From Synaphobranchus kaupii (lineage: Eukaryota > Chordata > Actinopteri > Anguilliformes > Synaphobranchidae): 64,000 nucleotides of DNA. Below, piece by piece: positions 11,824-23,698 of this stretch. Numbering within the stretch: the stretch's first letter is position 1; each line of letters starts with the position of its first letter. The translations under genes were made by a program, and so were the position numbers. The DNA lies in assembly GCA_029718625.1 (NCBI GenBank), contig CM056381.1:50062608-50126607 (forward strand), read 5' to 3'. The notes below the pieces were generated by a model that searched no databases, was not told where the DNA came from, and saw only the letters and a list, made by a program, of their open reading frames with translations.

Positions 11824-14712
11824 ATCAAACTTGCTAAAGAGGTTCTGCTCTATTCTAATACTCAAAACATATTAGCCATGTATCTAAAATCAGACACTTG
11901 GTGGTGCTATAACATTGCATTGGAATTTCCATATTCCAAAAACAAAATAAATATAGGAAGCATATAGCAGAGCTCCCAGACCTGCAAAAAACATATTTTC
12001 TTCACAGGGAAATATTTTACCTAAATAGGTGTTTTTGTTGGGGTTTTGATCATTTCAGTAAAAATTCTATTTCAAGTACTGATGTTAATGTGAATGAGTA
12101 AACAAGGTTAGAATTTAATAAAACTTAAGATCATTGTGATAAATTTCACCAAAAAAACAGTAGATTTTCTGGCCTGGAATTAATTTATTATTATTATTAT
12201 TATTATTATTTTTAAACATTAATTTATTATTATTTTTAAACATGGCTGATTCACACTGGACTGAAATTACATATGACCTCTGGTAACTGTTACATTACTA
12301 GACATTCTCTGGTGATACTAGTCCAATCCAAGTGGAGAAGCTGCAAGGCTCTGCTGATGGAGGATTACCAAGGCAACATTAAAATAAGATCCTATTGTGC
12401 CCCTAGATGCTTGTGCATTCACAGAAATGAGAAAATACAATGATCTTTTCAAATAGCTTACAAACTGAAGATGCTGTGTTGGGTCTGTTTTGACTGTAGA
12501 CATGTCTACACTCAACAATACTCTACACTCTTCCAGACTCCCTGGAGTGTCTGGAAAGGGATGCTAGTTTTTTTTAGATCGATTTCCATTAATCCGATTG
12601 GTACCAGCAAGATTTAGCCAACACTGTGTTATAGGCCAATGGCTGAGTTGGCTCAAAACGTCACCTCCCTCCACCCCCAACTAAACAAGATCATGATTTG
12701 TCAGTAATGGACCATTGGTTAATTAGCAAAGCATATCCCAGGAAGGTGGCCAGACTTACCCCATATCAGTGTCATTTAGCCGCGATCATTGACGGGGTGG
12801 GGGGGTTTACTTTCGCTATCCTGAGTTAATCTAAACAAATCCATTATTCTGTGAGTGGCCACGAATTACCGCAAATTTATATTTATATACCTATGAAATT
12901 CAAATAGGGGAGAAGGACTTCATCTCACAATAATACAACAGGAGGCAATTGTACACATGTTTTAAACCATAGTGCACTGCTCTGTGCCAAGTGGGGGGAA
13001 AAGATTCAACGTGTTCAACGGCCCAAAAATCTCAGCATCGGTAGTTACGACAGCTGTATTAAACTGCCACGCTGGCACCCTTGCTGAACTAAGGCTGTCG
13101 TCAATTACTATATGATTTTGGCATAAATGCTCAATTTAAAAGCCACGCAGGTTTACATGTTTTCATGTGCTCAGGCACTAAAATGTCTGCTGGATCCTGG
13201 CAGAGAGAATATTATGAGGCCAAACCCTTTTAGTGCTGGCAATCAATGCAGGGTCAGCTGTGCTGGGATCAAGGGGAAAAGGCTTGCTAAAGATGGAAAA
13301 CTGTGTAATATTTCCAATAAAAATAAAAGTAAAAAAAGATTGCATTTTAGTAGCCTTACTAAGTAGGCTACTTTATAAGGAAGGTGGGCTAATAATATGT
13401 AGCACCTATCTGGGACATTTTCCATTTTACCTTCCTTTTAAACTATGACACAAATACCCATCCATAGTTCACAGTCCAATCAGTCATTCTACCTGGAGGA
13501 TATATCTGCACTGACATCTGCCAGCCACTGGGTGGCGAAAGTGATCTACCTTCAAATTATTGGGCCGTTATGTGCAAATAAAACAGTCTTATGGTTGATT
13601 GGCTGTGAAATTAAGTAAAATTGCATATTGTTTAATTCTATGAATAAGAACTTTGACAGAATGACCGTAGAATCCCAACACAAGTTGGAACGAGCCGCTG
13701 CCAATTGCCAAGGTTCCATTGGTTCCCAGACCAACAGGGTCTTGAATAAATGATCATAATCATAACTGTTGAGATTCAGTGGGCGACAGTCTTTTCTCCC
13801 AAGGTATAAGAAAGCAGAGATACAAAAAGACAGGCAGTCAACCCCCTCCCTGCAGGCCGGAATGCAGAAAGAGACAGGAGCCCTAAGTCTGGGCTGATTT
13901 AAGGAAACTGAGCACAGGCAGTGTTGTAAAACAGCAGCGACAGAGGCACATTGGCAGCCTACAGCATTGGCTTTGGGAAAGCACTAACTCTCCGTATTGC
14001 AGGTCACGTGCAGTGACAGGCGTAATTTGTCAGGCACTGTTCTGTTGCCGGGCGTCAGACGCTTACCAGAGCAGGACGTGGGCGTAAATCTCAGGTGGGC
14101 AGAGGGTGGGTGGGAGGAGCATTGCAGGTATTACCAAACCTGCAGGCTTATGCCTCAGCCTGCCTTGGCTCGTGTGTGAATACTGAGGCTGCTCAGTGCT
14201 CTCACTGTCATCCAGCAGGGAAAAGATGCACTGCGCAGTGCTCTGGTGGTGGACTGAAATTCTGCAAGCAAAACACTGTCTCTGCTTCTAGCCTTCGTGA
14301 AGGAAATTTTTTTTTCCCACCTAAAGAGTTGGGACATCCCTCTGCTGAAGTTCGGTTGGCTCACTGTAACTGAAGGGACATTTTGCCAAGCTGGGCATGG
14401 CCTGATTCTCCTCAGAATCTGGGAGTGCGTTCTTTTGCCGTTGAGCTGAAGAGAAAGAACACCCCAGCTCACTACAGATATTAGCCACTGTGCAGACCAG
14501 TGAAGGAGCCAACTAGACATGGAGAGGGTGACCAAGCCTGCTTTCAGTTTGGGAAGGCACCACATAACAGAAGGAATACCACTGAGGAGCACAAATGTTG
14601 TGAAACGAGACGAGAATTGTGGGGACATCAGCTGGAGTTAGTGGCAGGTTAGCAAACCAGCCTACTGCCAATGCAGCTCTAGTTACTGCTAAATGCACTG
14701 TATACATCCCCT
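11824..14712. other. non-coding, presumed DLG intron
   Basis: Contains the TTA microsatellite (12186) but no supported exon. Confidence 0.45.
12186..12240. repeat. (TTA)n microsatellite with local duplication
   Basis: TTATTATTA repeated to about 12211, followed by TTTTTAAACAT. The block AATTTATTATTATTTTTAAA then recurs at 12221-12240. Confidence 0.9.
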
Positions 14713-14966
14713 ACACTGCAAAAACCAAATCTTAACAAGCATTTTAACCTTATATTTAGACTTTATAATCTTATTTCTGTTACTTTTTTGCTAAATAAGA
14801 CAAACTATCTGTCAGTGGGGTGAGATATTTTTACTCAATTCAAGATTTGCCAGTGGGGTAAGATAATTGCACTTCTCAAGCAAAAAGTAACTTAAAAAAT
14901 AACATTTTTAAGTCTCATTACAAGAATAAAACACTTGTTAAGACAAACATTTGTTTTTACACTGTA
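14713..14966. mobile_element. non-autonomous DNA transposon (MITE) with ACTGCAAAAA-type ends
   Basis: The left end, ACTGCAAAAACCAAATCTTA then ACAAG, pairs with the right end CTTGTTAAGACAAACATTTG then TTTTTACACTGT, forming imperfect terminal inverted repeats about 254 bp apart. Internal motifs (GTGGGGTAAGATAATT...) are duplicated (GTCAGTGGGGTGAGAT and GCCAGTGGGGTAAGAT). No coding. Probably hAT-like; the target duplication is not clear. Confidence 0.6.
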
Positions 14967-15459
14967 ACTCTACACTGCAGAGAGGACACATGTTGCTATT
15001 CTAGATCAAGCTCTCTCCTCTGTGACTTCTCTGAAACCACTAATGCAGGAGTTTGAAGCAAAGCTATGAGCTCTTACATGTCAGAAGCTTTTTTCGTTCG
15101 CTGCAAAGACAAAATCACCTATCTCTTACTTGCACACATCGACGGTCTACGGTTGGTTATAAACAGAACACAAATGTAAGGGAACTGTTCCTTTTGAGAA
15201 GGAAGGAGCTTTTGTTCCTCGACTGAACAACGTGGATCACAGAGGCAGAGTAGTGCAGCAGCATCCATGTTTCCATTTATATCAGCGCACTTGTTCCTAA
15301 CACACCGTGTGAGAATTCCATCTGTCTGTGGATATGTGTGAGCGTGAGTTTGTGAGAATGAAGGTGCGTGTGTGTGCGTCGTTCTGCATCTTTTCTCAGG
15401 AGAACACGTTGGAGTGAGCATTTGTGGAGTGAGCATTTGGGCGATGGGGCGGGGCCTAC

Positions 15460-15624
15460 CTTCATGGGGGAGATATGCGAGCGCGAGACGAAGCCGTGTA
15501 CATTCTCGATCTGGGAAAGGTTCTTCTCCGAAACTTGTACCAGCTCAGGCCCTTGGACCTCGCTGATGAGCTGTGGGGAGCTGTGTTCTTGGGGCGACGT
15601 GTCCTCATCTTGGTGTCTGTATTT
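15460..15624 (-). CDS. dlg1: DLG-family MAGUK, conserved linker exon before PDZ1
   Basis: Exon of 165 bp (55 codons, phase 0 at both ends). The acceptor is a long pyrimidine tract ending CTCACAG before AAA TAC AGA; the donor is AAG followed by GTAGGC. The peptide starts [19 protein letters not shown], contains [20 protein letters not shown] and ends [11 protein letters not shown]. This is the N-terminal linker shared by DLG1-4 between the variable first exons and PDZ1. The [11 protein letters not shown] and GFVSxSHISPMK parts resemble DLG1; the [13 protein letters not shown] wording is also found in DLG2. The role is a flexible region coupling alternative N termini (L27 or palmitoylated) to the PDZ array of the scaffold. 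The upstream partner exon is at 38068-38250; PDZ exons are not in the window. Confidence 0.92.
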
Positions 15625-15756
15625 CTGTGAGAGGAGAGAGAGACCAGGCAAATTGGAAAGACTGTCGGTGAGTTTCAAAATGCATGCCCCTTGACAAAAA
15701 GTGAACAGATATGAAAGAAATTAGGAGAGTGGACAAGCAGAATGAACTCTGGATTG

Positions 15757-15955
15757 TCCATGTATACCAGCATGTGGAAAGTTAACCAGCATATGGGATA
15801 CAAGCATTTACCAGCATAAAGAATATCTGTGCATACCAGTATGTGGAATGTGAGTGCATACCAGGATGCGGAATGTCCATGTTTACCAGCATATGGAATG
15901 TCGATGTATTCCAGCAAGTCAGTGTATACCAGTATGTGGAGTGTCAGTGCACACT
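15757..15955. repeat. degenerate minisatellite, about 28-30 bp unit
   Basis: About seven diverged copies of a unit like CATACCAGTATGTGGAATGT with GAGTG/TCCATG spacers (15760, 15785, 15815, 15833, 15861, 15888, 15925). It starts about 130 bp upstream of the DLG exon acceptor (15624), inside the long intron. Confidence 0.8.
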
Positions 15956-16273
15956 TGTTGAAGCGTAGTCACACATATTCCATAAGCATTTGGAAAAGGA
16001 AATATGAGCTTCATATTCCAGGGGATGATTTCCAGGTGATGAATAATTCTAATTCCACTGGCCTGCCTTTAATTACCCACGGTGCCTCATTAAAATGGAC
16101 CAGCTCTCTTCAGCAATAAGCTGGCATGTAAAAAAGGTTCAACCACCTGCTGTACAGCCAATTGTACTTCTTAAAAAGCTATTAATCACCAGGTATATAA
16201 AGGGCATGAAGTTCAGAAGGTGGAGATTGGTTTAAGTGGTCTGTTATTCTATATGAATTTTAAAACATGAACC

Positions 16274-16312
16274 ATGTATAAAAAAAATAAAAAAAAATAA
16301 AAAAGAAGAGAT
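16274..16312. repeat. A-rich (AAAAAATAAA) tract
   Basis: TATAAAAAAAATAAAAAAAA-type low-complexity stretch. It may be the tail of an unrecognised retroposon; no body could be identified. Confidence 0.7.
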
Positions 16313-19300
16313 TCGGGTAAAAGACGTTAGTCCCCCTCGGCACTTTAGACCGTTCGTATTTTTGTCGATTTATGTCGCCCGCGGCACTGAATGAGTTAAG
16401 CTGTGGCAATGGCACAATCCAACCCAGCACTCTCCACAGCCCAGCATCCTGGGTGAACAGACTATTAACCAAATTCCTTCACCTTGAATTCCTTCAGCCA
16501 CCAATGGGAGAGTGACATAACTTGGATAACTTTCACCTCGCTCGTTCTGTCCCAATACAGGCTACCATTTTCGCAACACACATCAACTCGAAATGCATTG
16601 CTTTTCAAACAAATTTTATCCTGTGTTTTACAATTTCTTTAAATTATGTGGTGTAAGTAGGTGGGGATAAGATTTCCTGTTTAAATTTGTATCTCAAAGT
16701 CAATGATTAAACACACTCCGGTTAAATCAATCTGGCTCAGACACTTTTTCATTATCTTCAGAACAGGATGACAAGTGGGGGAAAAGATTCAACGTGTTCA
16801 CGGAAAAATCCTACAGTATAATGCCTTGCATACATTGTACAGTGTTTACAAAGCTGGCTGTGTGCTCAGGAGCAGTTAACGTAAAGTTCACGGCTCAAGG
16901 GCACAACTGCGAGCACTTCCTTAGACCCGGGAAGGTCCAAGCAAGATCCCAATACTCCCACCTTGTCGTCTTTTGTTAGGAATCATATTGCTCATTCTGC
17001 TTTATGCTCTGCAGGTTGCTCCAAACGGCAGGGATTGTGTATACTGCCAATTATTTCTCTGCTCCGATGGTTTAGGCTTCCAATATTTTTGAGACAGTGT
17101 TGTTCTAGTTAATGGGCACATAGTGGCTAACGAAATGCGCCCATTAGCTCGAACAACACAGTGGGGCGCTGCCTTGGTGGTACAGCGTTTTACCTCTATC
17201 GCTGCTGTAAACATCACATATTTACAGTGATGAAACAATGTCACAACAGCAGGAAATCTCCACACAAGCGATTTATTAGTGGTGCTGCCTGACTCCCCCA
17301 TGCAGTTGCTGGATGCGAACAGAAAGATCTGGCAACCTGGAGATCTCTGTGCATCTGTGAATGCCAGGGGAGAGTCTCTTGGCAACAACCAGCCCTCTAC
17401 AAACCCAAGCAACCTGATTACATATCATTGTGCTTCTTATAACCAACACTGCCAACATGTTCTCTATATACTACATGCCATCGCTAGTCTCACTACTTTG
17501 AGCGATGAGCTACGCATCAACTCCTCTGTCCGACAGCTGATTCTATTCCAAAACTATTCTAAAACAATGAAACTGACTGGGAAAGCCAGCAATCATCCGA
17601 GACTAAATTATGTTAAGGTATAAAAATTAGAAGCATTTAGCTTCTTCTCACAATACAACAGCAGAATCCCGGTTAGATTCATATAAACAAACGGCAGACA
17701 TGAGGTTCTGAACTCCTTTCTGCATTTTACACGCTCCATGAGATGCGTCATAGCTGCCGACAAAACCAACAAACAAACACACGCAAACATGCAGGCTCTG
17801 TACACATTGGTTACAGAGACCAAGCTTTCCATTCATTAAAAAAAAAATAAAACTTCGAATTAGTTTCTGGATATGTCGACAGATTAATTTATTCAATAAC
17901 ACTGAAGCAGTTAAAGGAGAGAGAGAGAGAGAGAGAACGAGAGAGAGAGAGAGAGAGAGAGAGAGTCATTTGGAGATAACAAGGGTTTGTGCACGCTCCC
18001 CGTTAGACAGACTAGGCCGTAAATAAATGGCCACCACCATAGATAAGAAAACAATAGCACTGACACATTAAAGCGAGTAGCCGTTGACGAATGGAATACC
18101 AATGATGTCTGTTGCTACACAACTAAGTGGAAGATGGCAATCAAATTTAGCCAGCAAAGATTAGGCTACTTTAAAATGCGTGCAAGGGAAGCCATGCGTT
18201 GAAGGTTAAGCCTATGAGGGTGGCACGCAAGTACCCAGGCTGTCTTTTCCGGAGCCTTGTCACAAGTTCTCTTCACCAGTGCAATAGATTCACGCCAGGG
18301 TTAGGCATGTAGGACGCAAGCGATGAGAAGGGGGTACAAGCGTGCCCTCGGGGCGTGAACAGACGCGCATAGGAAGCCTCTTCTGTTCGCAGTATTACTG
18401 TATTGTGCGTTCACTGCCTCGCACGATCCAGAAGGTTCTACTGCCCCCCCCCCCATACGGACTTCACAACATGATAGTGCGGCTGGCGTGTTCATCACAA
18501 GCGCAGATGTTGGCTGAATCAATGGTGAAATGCTTTACATAGCCCATTCACTGTAGACATAATTAATGAGTGAAGCAGGACAACTCCCGATCGCCGCTGT
18601 CATTGAAGGAAAGGGCAGAGAAGCAAGGCGTTTCTAGCCTGCTGGACGCAGACGTTTAAAATCACAAACCGTCGGCCTCTGAACAGTGTACTGCACGAAG
18701 GCGTACATCTCCACAATTCCTTAACCTTTAATCTACAGCTAACATCACTCAATGATTAAGCCGTTGTCCTAAAACCTGCAATTTATCGTGCTTAAAACTT
18801 ACATTTAAAAGACTAATGGTTTTGTCAAAAACGTTGCCAGGTTGTTGTCCGACATCCCAAATACCAATAAATACAGGCAGCTGGAAGAACAGAAATGAGA
18901 CTCGTTGTACGTTTGATTCATAGCAACTCACAAAACATAAAAACACAACATAAAATGGATGTAAATTCACCAAAAATAAATTGGCCTGAAATCTCGACAT
19001 CAAATAGGACCTAACAAATGGGGCCCGGCAGCTGATGAAACCTGGGCTGCGGTAGCAATCTGTAATTCTGTATTGCTGCCATCGGAAGCACTGTTCATGA
19101 ATAAAGCCGGTTACTCCACCTTCAGATTGTATTTATTTGCACAGAGGGGCTTCAAATAAAAAGAGAGAGAGAGAGATCCAAGCCCCACCGGCAGTCCGAG
19201 TTAACACTGAGCTCAAAAGCAGGCCACTTCCTTGTGACTCAGTTAGTTTCAGACTGGTGTGAATCATCCACTTAACCTGGACTATATCTGTATTGCTCCA

Positions 19301-20989
19301 GTAATGAATAACTGGCGTGACTAAGCAGAGGAAAGCAACTTGGCCCCAATGGAACTACATCCTTCCCCGTTCATTTACGCCGACCTCAGTTCAGCCACAG
19401 ACGGGTCCCCAACAGCGTCACGCTCCCTGCTCCGGTCATTCGCACTGATCACAGATCAGCCGCGGTGGGTCTTTAATGAACGCTGGTTCAGGAACACTGG
19501 GATGAGATTAGCCCTTTCACTCTAAAATGCTTTGAGATAATGGGATGAAAGGCAGAGTCCCACTTATGGGTCTAAAGCAGGGGGGGGATCCTGCCTCACG
19601 CCCTTAGGTAGAAAGAAAGAGGAGATTTGTTAAGGTTTTGTCCTATGCTAGGGCGCCGCATTCATCTCCTTCCAAGCTCTACCACCCCCTTTTTACACTC
19701 TCCCACCTCCAACGGATAGTGATGTTTGAGGAAGAGGTGCCCTTAAAGAACCTCCTTTTCAGTTTTAATTGGCACCGATTTATGCCGCTTTACCATTCTG
19801 TATGCATTCTATTAGCCCATTATGAAGATAAATCTTCAGTGACAAACAGAACAATGCTAAATCGGCAAACAAACTTACTCTGACGGCTGCCGATTGTCAT
19901 CCTTCCGGATTTATTATCTATCCTCAAAAACTGAGCCTTTTTTTTTTTCTAGTCATGTTACATTAAAACGCTTGTTGTAGATGATACTATTTCATCGCAG
20001 TTTAAATGGCATGAGCTTACAATGAAGCCACGGTGAAGGGGAAGCCGCACACTGTACCATAACTAATGTATTCACGGCAAACTTGTGTGTTTGAAAGCAC
20101 ATCTCAAAGAAGCAACGAAGCTAACAAACAGGAATACTGCACGACTGCCACAAAGGCAGGGTCATCCCAATAGGGTTAGTTCCCAAATTAACTCATTCTT
20201 GTTTCCTGGAAAATATGTGTGCAAAATGGTATCGCATAAAATGAATTTCCCTGTCTGAAATAAAGAAAACCACAGCAGCCAGCAACCAACTTGTTCTACT
20301 TGGAGAGAGATGTAAAAAGTAAAAAAAAACAAACAAATGCCAAATAATGGACTTTGAAATAGTTTCTTAAAATTGTGTTGTATGTTTCATGTGTCCTGCT
20401 GGCTCTGCACGTCAAAGAGAAATTTATTTTGCTCACGCTGTTAGAAAAAACACAACGCGTTGACAATTCTTAAATTTACTCAGCTAAGGTAGTTTCTGTT
20501 TTTGAAGCCGTCAACAAGCTATCGAACCCTTGTTCCAAACGCTGGCTACATGCCAGCCGATGTTTCTGCAGGCAGAGAGAGGGTTCTCCGATTTGCAGCC
20601 ACCGACGTGGTGGGTGTGCTGCTAAGATGTGGTTATAGAAAAGGATAAAGGATTTGTAAGGCGGAGGTGAATGAAATTACACAGGGAATGACAGCTGATT
20701 CACTGTAGCTTTCAAATGTTCCCTTGATCTCAAACCAAATCCTAAAAAGGTATGTGTGCAGGAAACTAGTCACAAGGGAGGAACCGCAGCCAAAAATCAC
20801 AAATTAGCCTATGTTGGTCGTCACCTTAGGAATAACTCATTTGTACTGTGCCACATATAATACAAAGATGCATGGTCCTTTTCTCTCAGTTATTGTGAAT
20901 TTAACCCATCGTCACTGCTTTGTAAAGACTAATAGAGTAACAAAGCAAAGGGAGACAATAAAAGGGGAGCTTCTGGGCAAGGTGCTCTG
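16313..20989. other. long DLG intron, downstream part, no gene seen
   Basis: Apart from the GA repeat (17916) there is no recognisable coding or mobile sequence. Mildly CpG-enriched near 18300-18460, with a short poly(C) at 18444, but no exon identified. Frames such as 17002-17412 (minus, 136 codons) show no family motif. Confidence 0.45.
17916..17965. repeat. (GA)n microsatellite
   Basis: About 50 bp of GA dinucleotides with one AACGA interruption near 17935. Confidence 0.97.
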
Positions 20990-21150
20990 TCAAGTGGAAT
21001 CCTTCAATGGTCAGTTTTGGGATCTCTGCTCATCCTTACTTTCATACATGATCTTGAAAAAGACATTGGTAGAAAAATGCTCATATTTACATATGGTGTC
21101 CAATTCTAGGCACACGACAAAAAGATAAATGTTAGGCAGAAAGACTTGGC
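20990..21150 (+). pseudogene. CR1/L2-like LINE reverse-transcriptase scrap
   Basis: The plus strand near 21014 reads like SVLGSLLILTFIHDLEKDIG, a decayed version of the LINE reverse-transcriptase block whose usual form is xVLGPLLFLIYINDL. It then jumps to a C-terminal block with TYGVQF-like text (21085-21105) after an internal deletion. No intact frame. Assignment rests on motif resemblance only. Confidence 0.45.
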
Positions 21151-21419
21151 AAACTGGCAGACATCTTATCAGAGGCAGCACAACAGGTAGAAATTTCACA
21201 CTGATGTCAGACCATATTGTTTTCACACAGAGTAGTGTGAAACATGGACCAACTCGCCAGGCCAGAAACCCTTGTGGAGTAAGAAAGGCCAGACAAAAAA
21301 CGTGTGCAACTCTGAGCATAAATTACCACATGGTTTCCTTGCTCCGTGCTTCAGCTCACGGCACCCACAAAATGCAGCCTCAGCACTTATCACGCCATGA
21401 AGTGAAATATATTTGCGCT

Positions 21420-21511
21420 CACCGTGCGCGCTCTCAGATCTACGCTTACACTTTCACCGTGCGCGCTCCCAGATCTACGCTTACACTTTCGCCGTGCGCG
21501 CTCTCAGATCT
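21420..21511. repeat. 35-bp tandem repeat, about 2.6 copies
   Basis: A 35-bp unit beginning CACCGTGCGCGCTCTCAGAT is present at 21420-21454, 21455-21489 and partly at 21490-21511, with one or two substitutions. CpG-rich. The open frames crossing it only reflect the repeat. Confidence 0.93.
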
Positions 21512-21639
21512 CGAATGTGCCAGCGGTGCGTGTGGTCATCGGGGGTGATGCTCACGGAGGCACATGAGAGCTGTACGCATTGGTGGCGCCAAGGGGGGAT
21601 ACATATTGCAGCAATCATACAGTAGAGCCACCTCCATGT

Positions 21640-21672
21640 GCACATACACACAACCACACACACACACACACA
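21640..21672. repeat. (AC)n microsatellite
   Basis: Interrupted CACATACACACAACCACACA followed by an uninterrupted ACACAC stretch. Confidence 0.95.
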
Positions 21673-21851
21673 GTCAAACAAGGGAGAGACTGCAACCAGG
21701 AATGCAGCAATTAAATGAAATTAAATTTAAAAGCAAGTAATTAGTGTTTCTTTATAGGGAGTTGGAAAAAAATAAGACTTTATGTAACATGACAAACTTC
21801 GCCAGGCAGTATGCTCTGGGCCTGTGGCCTGCCAATGCATTTTAAAGGCTA

Positions 21852-23698
21852 TAGATACAGCTGCTACGCTACATTACTGCTGCTACGCTACATTACTGCT
21901 GCTACGTTAGATACAGCTGCTACGTTACGTTACTGCTGCTACGCTACATTACTGCTGCTACGTTACGTTACTGCTGCTACGTTACGTTACTGCTGCTACG
22001 CTACATTACTGCTGCTACGTTACGTAACTGCTGCTACGTTACGTTACTGCTGCTACGTTACGTTACTGCTGCTACGCTACGTTACTGCTGCTACGTTACT
22101 GCTGCTACGTTACGTTACTGCTGCTACGTTACTGCTGCTACGTTACGTTACTGCTGCTACGCTACGTTACTGCTGCTACGCTACGTTACTGCTGCTACGT
22201 TACTGCTGCTACGTTACGTTACTGCTGCTACGTTAGATACAGCTGCTACGTTAGATACAGCTGCTACGCTACATTACTGCTGCTACGTTAGATACAGCTG
22301 CTACGCTACATTACTGCTGCTACGCTACGTTACTGCTGCTACGTTAGATACAGCTGCTACGTTAGATACAGCTGCTACGCTACGTTACTGCTGCTACGTT
22401 AGATACAGCTGCTACGTTACGTTACTGCTGCTACGTTAGATACAGCTGCTACGTTACGTTACTGCTGCTACGTTAGATACAGCTGCTATGCTACATTACT
22501 GCTGCTACGTTAGATACAGCTGCTACGTTACGTTACTGCTGCTACGTTAGATACAGCTGCTACGCTACGTTACTGCTGCTACGTTAGATACAGCTGCTAC
22601 GTTACGTTAATGCTGCTACGTTAGATACAGCTGCTACGTTACGTTACTGCTGCTACGTTACGTTACTGCTGCTACGCTACCTTACTGCAGCTACGTTACG
22701 TTACTGCTGCTACGTTACGTTACTGCTGCTACGTTCGATACAGCTGCTACGTTAGATACAGCTGCTACGTTACGTTACTGCTGCTACGTTACGTTACTGC
22801 TGCTACGCTACCTTACTGCAGCTACGTTACGTTACTGCTGCTACGTTACGTTACTGCTGCTACGTTACGTTACTGCTGCTACGTTACGTTACTGCTGCTA
22901 CGTTACGTTACTGCTGCTACGCTACGTTACTGCAGCTATGTTACGTTACTGCTGCTACGTTACGTTACTGCTGCTACGTTACGTTACTGCTGCTACGTTC
23001 GATACAGCTGCTACGTTCGATACAGCTGCTACGTTAGATACAGCTGCTACGCTACGTTACTGCTGCTACGTTACGTTACTGCTGCTACGTTACGTTACTG
23101 CTGCTACGTTCGATACAGCTGCTACGTTAGATACAGCTGCTACGTTACGTTACTGCTGCTACGTTAGATACAGCTGCTACGCTACATTACTGCTGCTACG
23201 TTAGATACAGCTGCTACGCTACGTTACTGCTGCTACGTTAGATACTGCTGCTACGCTACGTTACTGCTGCTACGTTACATTACTGCTGCTACGTTACATT
23301 ACTGCTGCTACGTTAGATACAGCTGCTACGCTACGTTACTGCTGCTACGTTACGTTACTGCTGCTACGTTAGATACAGCTGGTACGTTACGTTACTGCTG
23401 CTACGTTAGATACAGCTCCTACGTTACGTGTTACTGCTGCTACGTTAGATACAGCTGCTACGTTACGTTACTGCTGCTACGTTAGATACAGCTGCTACGT
23501 TACGTTACTGCTGCTACGTTAGATACAGCTGCTACGTTACGTTACTGCTGCTACGTTAGATACAGCTGCTACGTTACGTTACTGCTGCTACGTTACGTTA
23601 CTGCTGCTATGTTACGTTACTGCTGCTACGTTAGATACAGCTGCTACGTTACGTTACTGCTGCTACGTTAGATACAGCTGCTACGTTACGTTACTGCT
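21852..23698. repeat. 1.85-kb minisatellite of 18/19-bp units with higher-order dimers
   Basis: About 100 tandem copies of two related units: 19 bp CTGCTGCTACGTTACGTTA and 18 bp CAGCTGCTACGTTAGATA, with GCTACATTA, GTTCGATA and TTACTGCAG variants. The first half is mostly 19-bp units; from about 22230 the two types mix, and at 23360-23690 they alternate regularly as 37-bp dimers. Because 3 x 19 = 57 and the 19-bp unit lacks stops on the plus strand, long Leu/Tyr/Cys-rich frames appear (for example 21811-22236); these are not genes. It lies in the DLG long intron. Confidence 0.97.

Noticed and set aside
14155..14628. 157-codon minus-strand frame
   Set aside because: No recognisable motif or family; composition looks random and it lies in intronic sequence without supporting splice signals.
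21811..22236. 141-codon Leu/Tyr/Cys repeat frame (also 22938-23204)
   Set aside because: Produced by the stop-free 19-bp minisatellite; the 19-bp unit cycles through all three frames.
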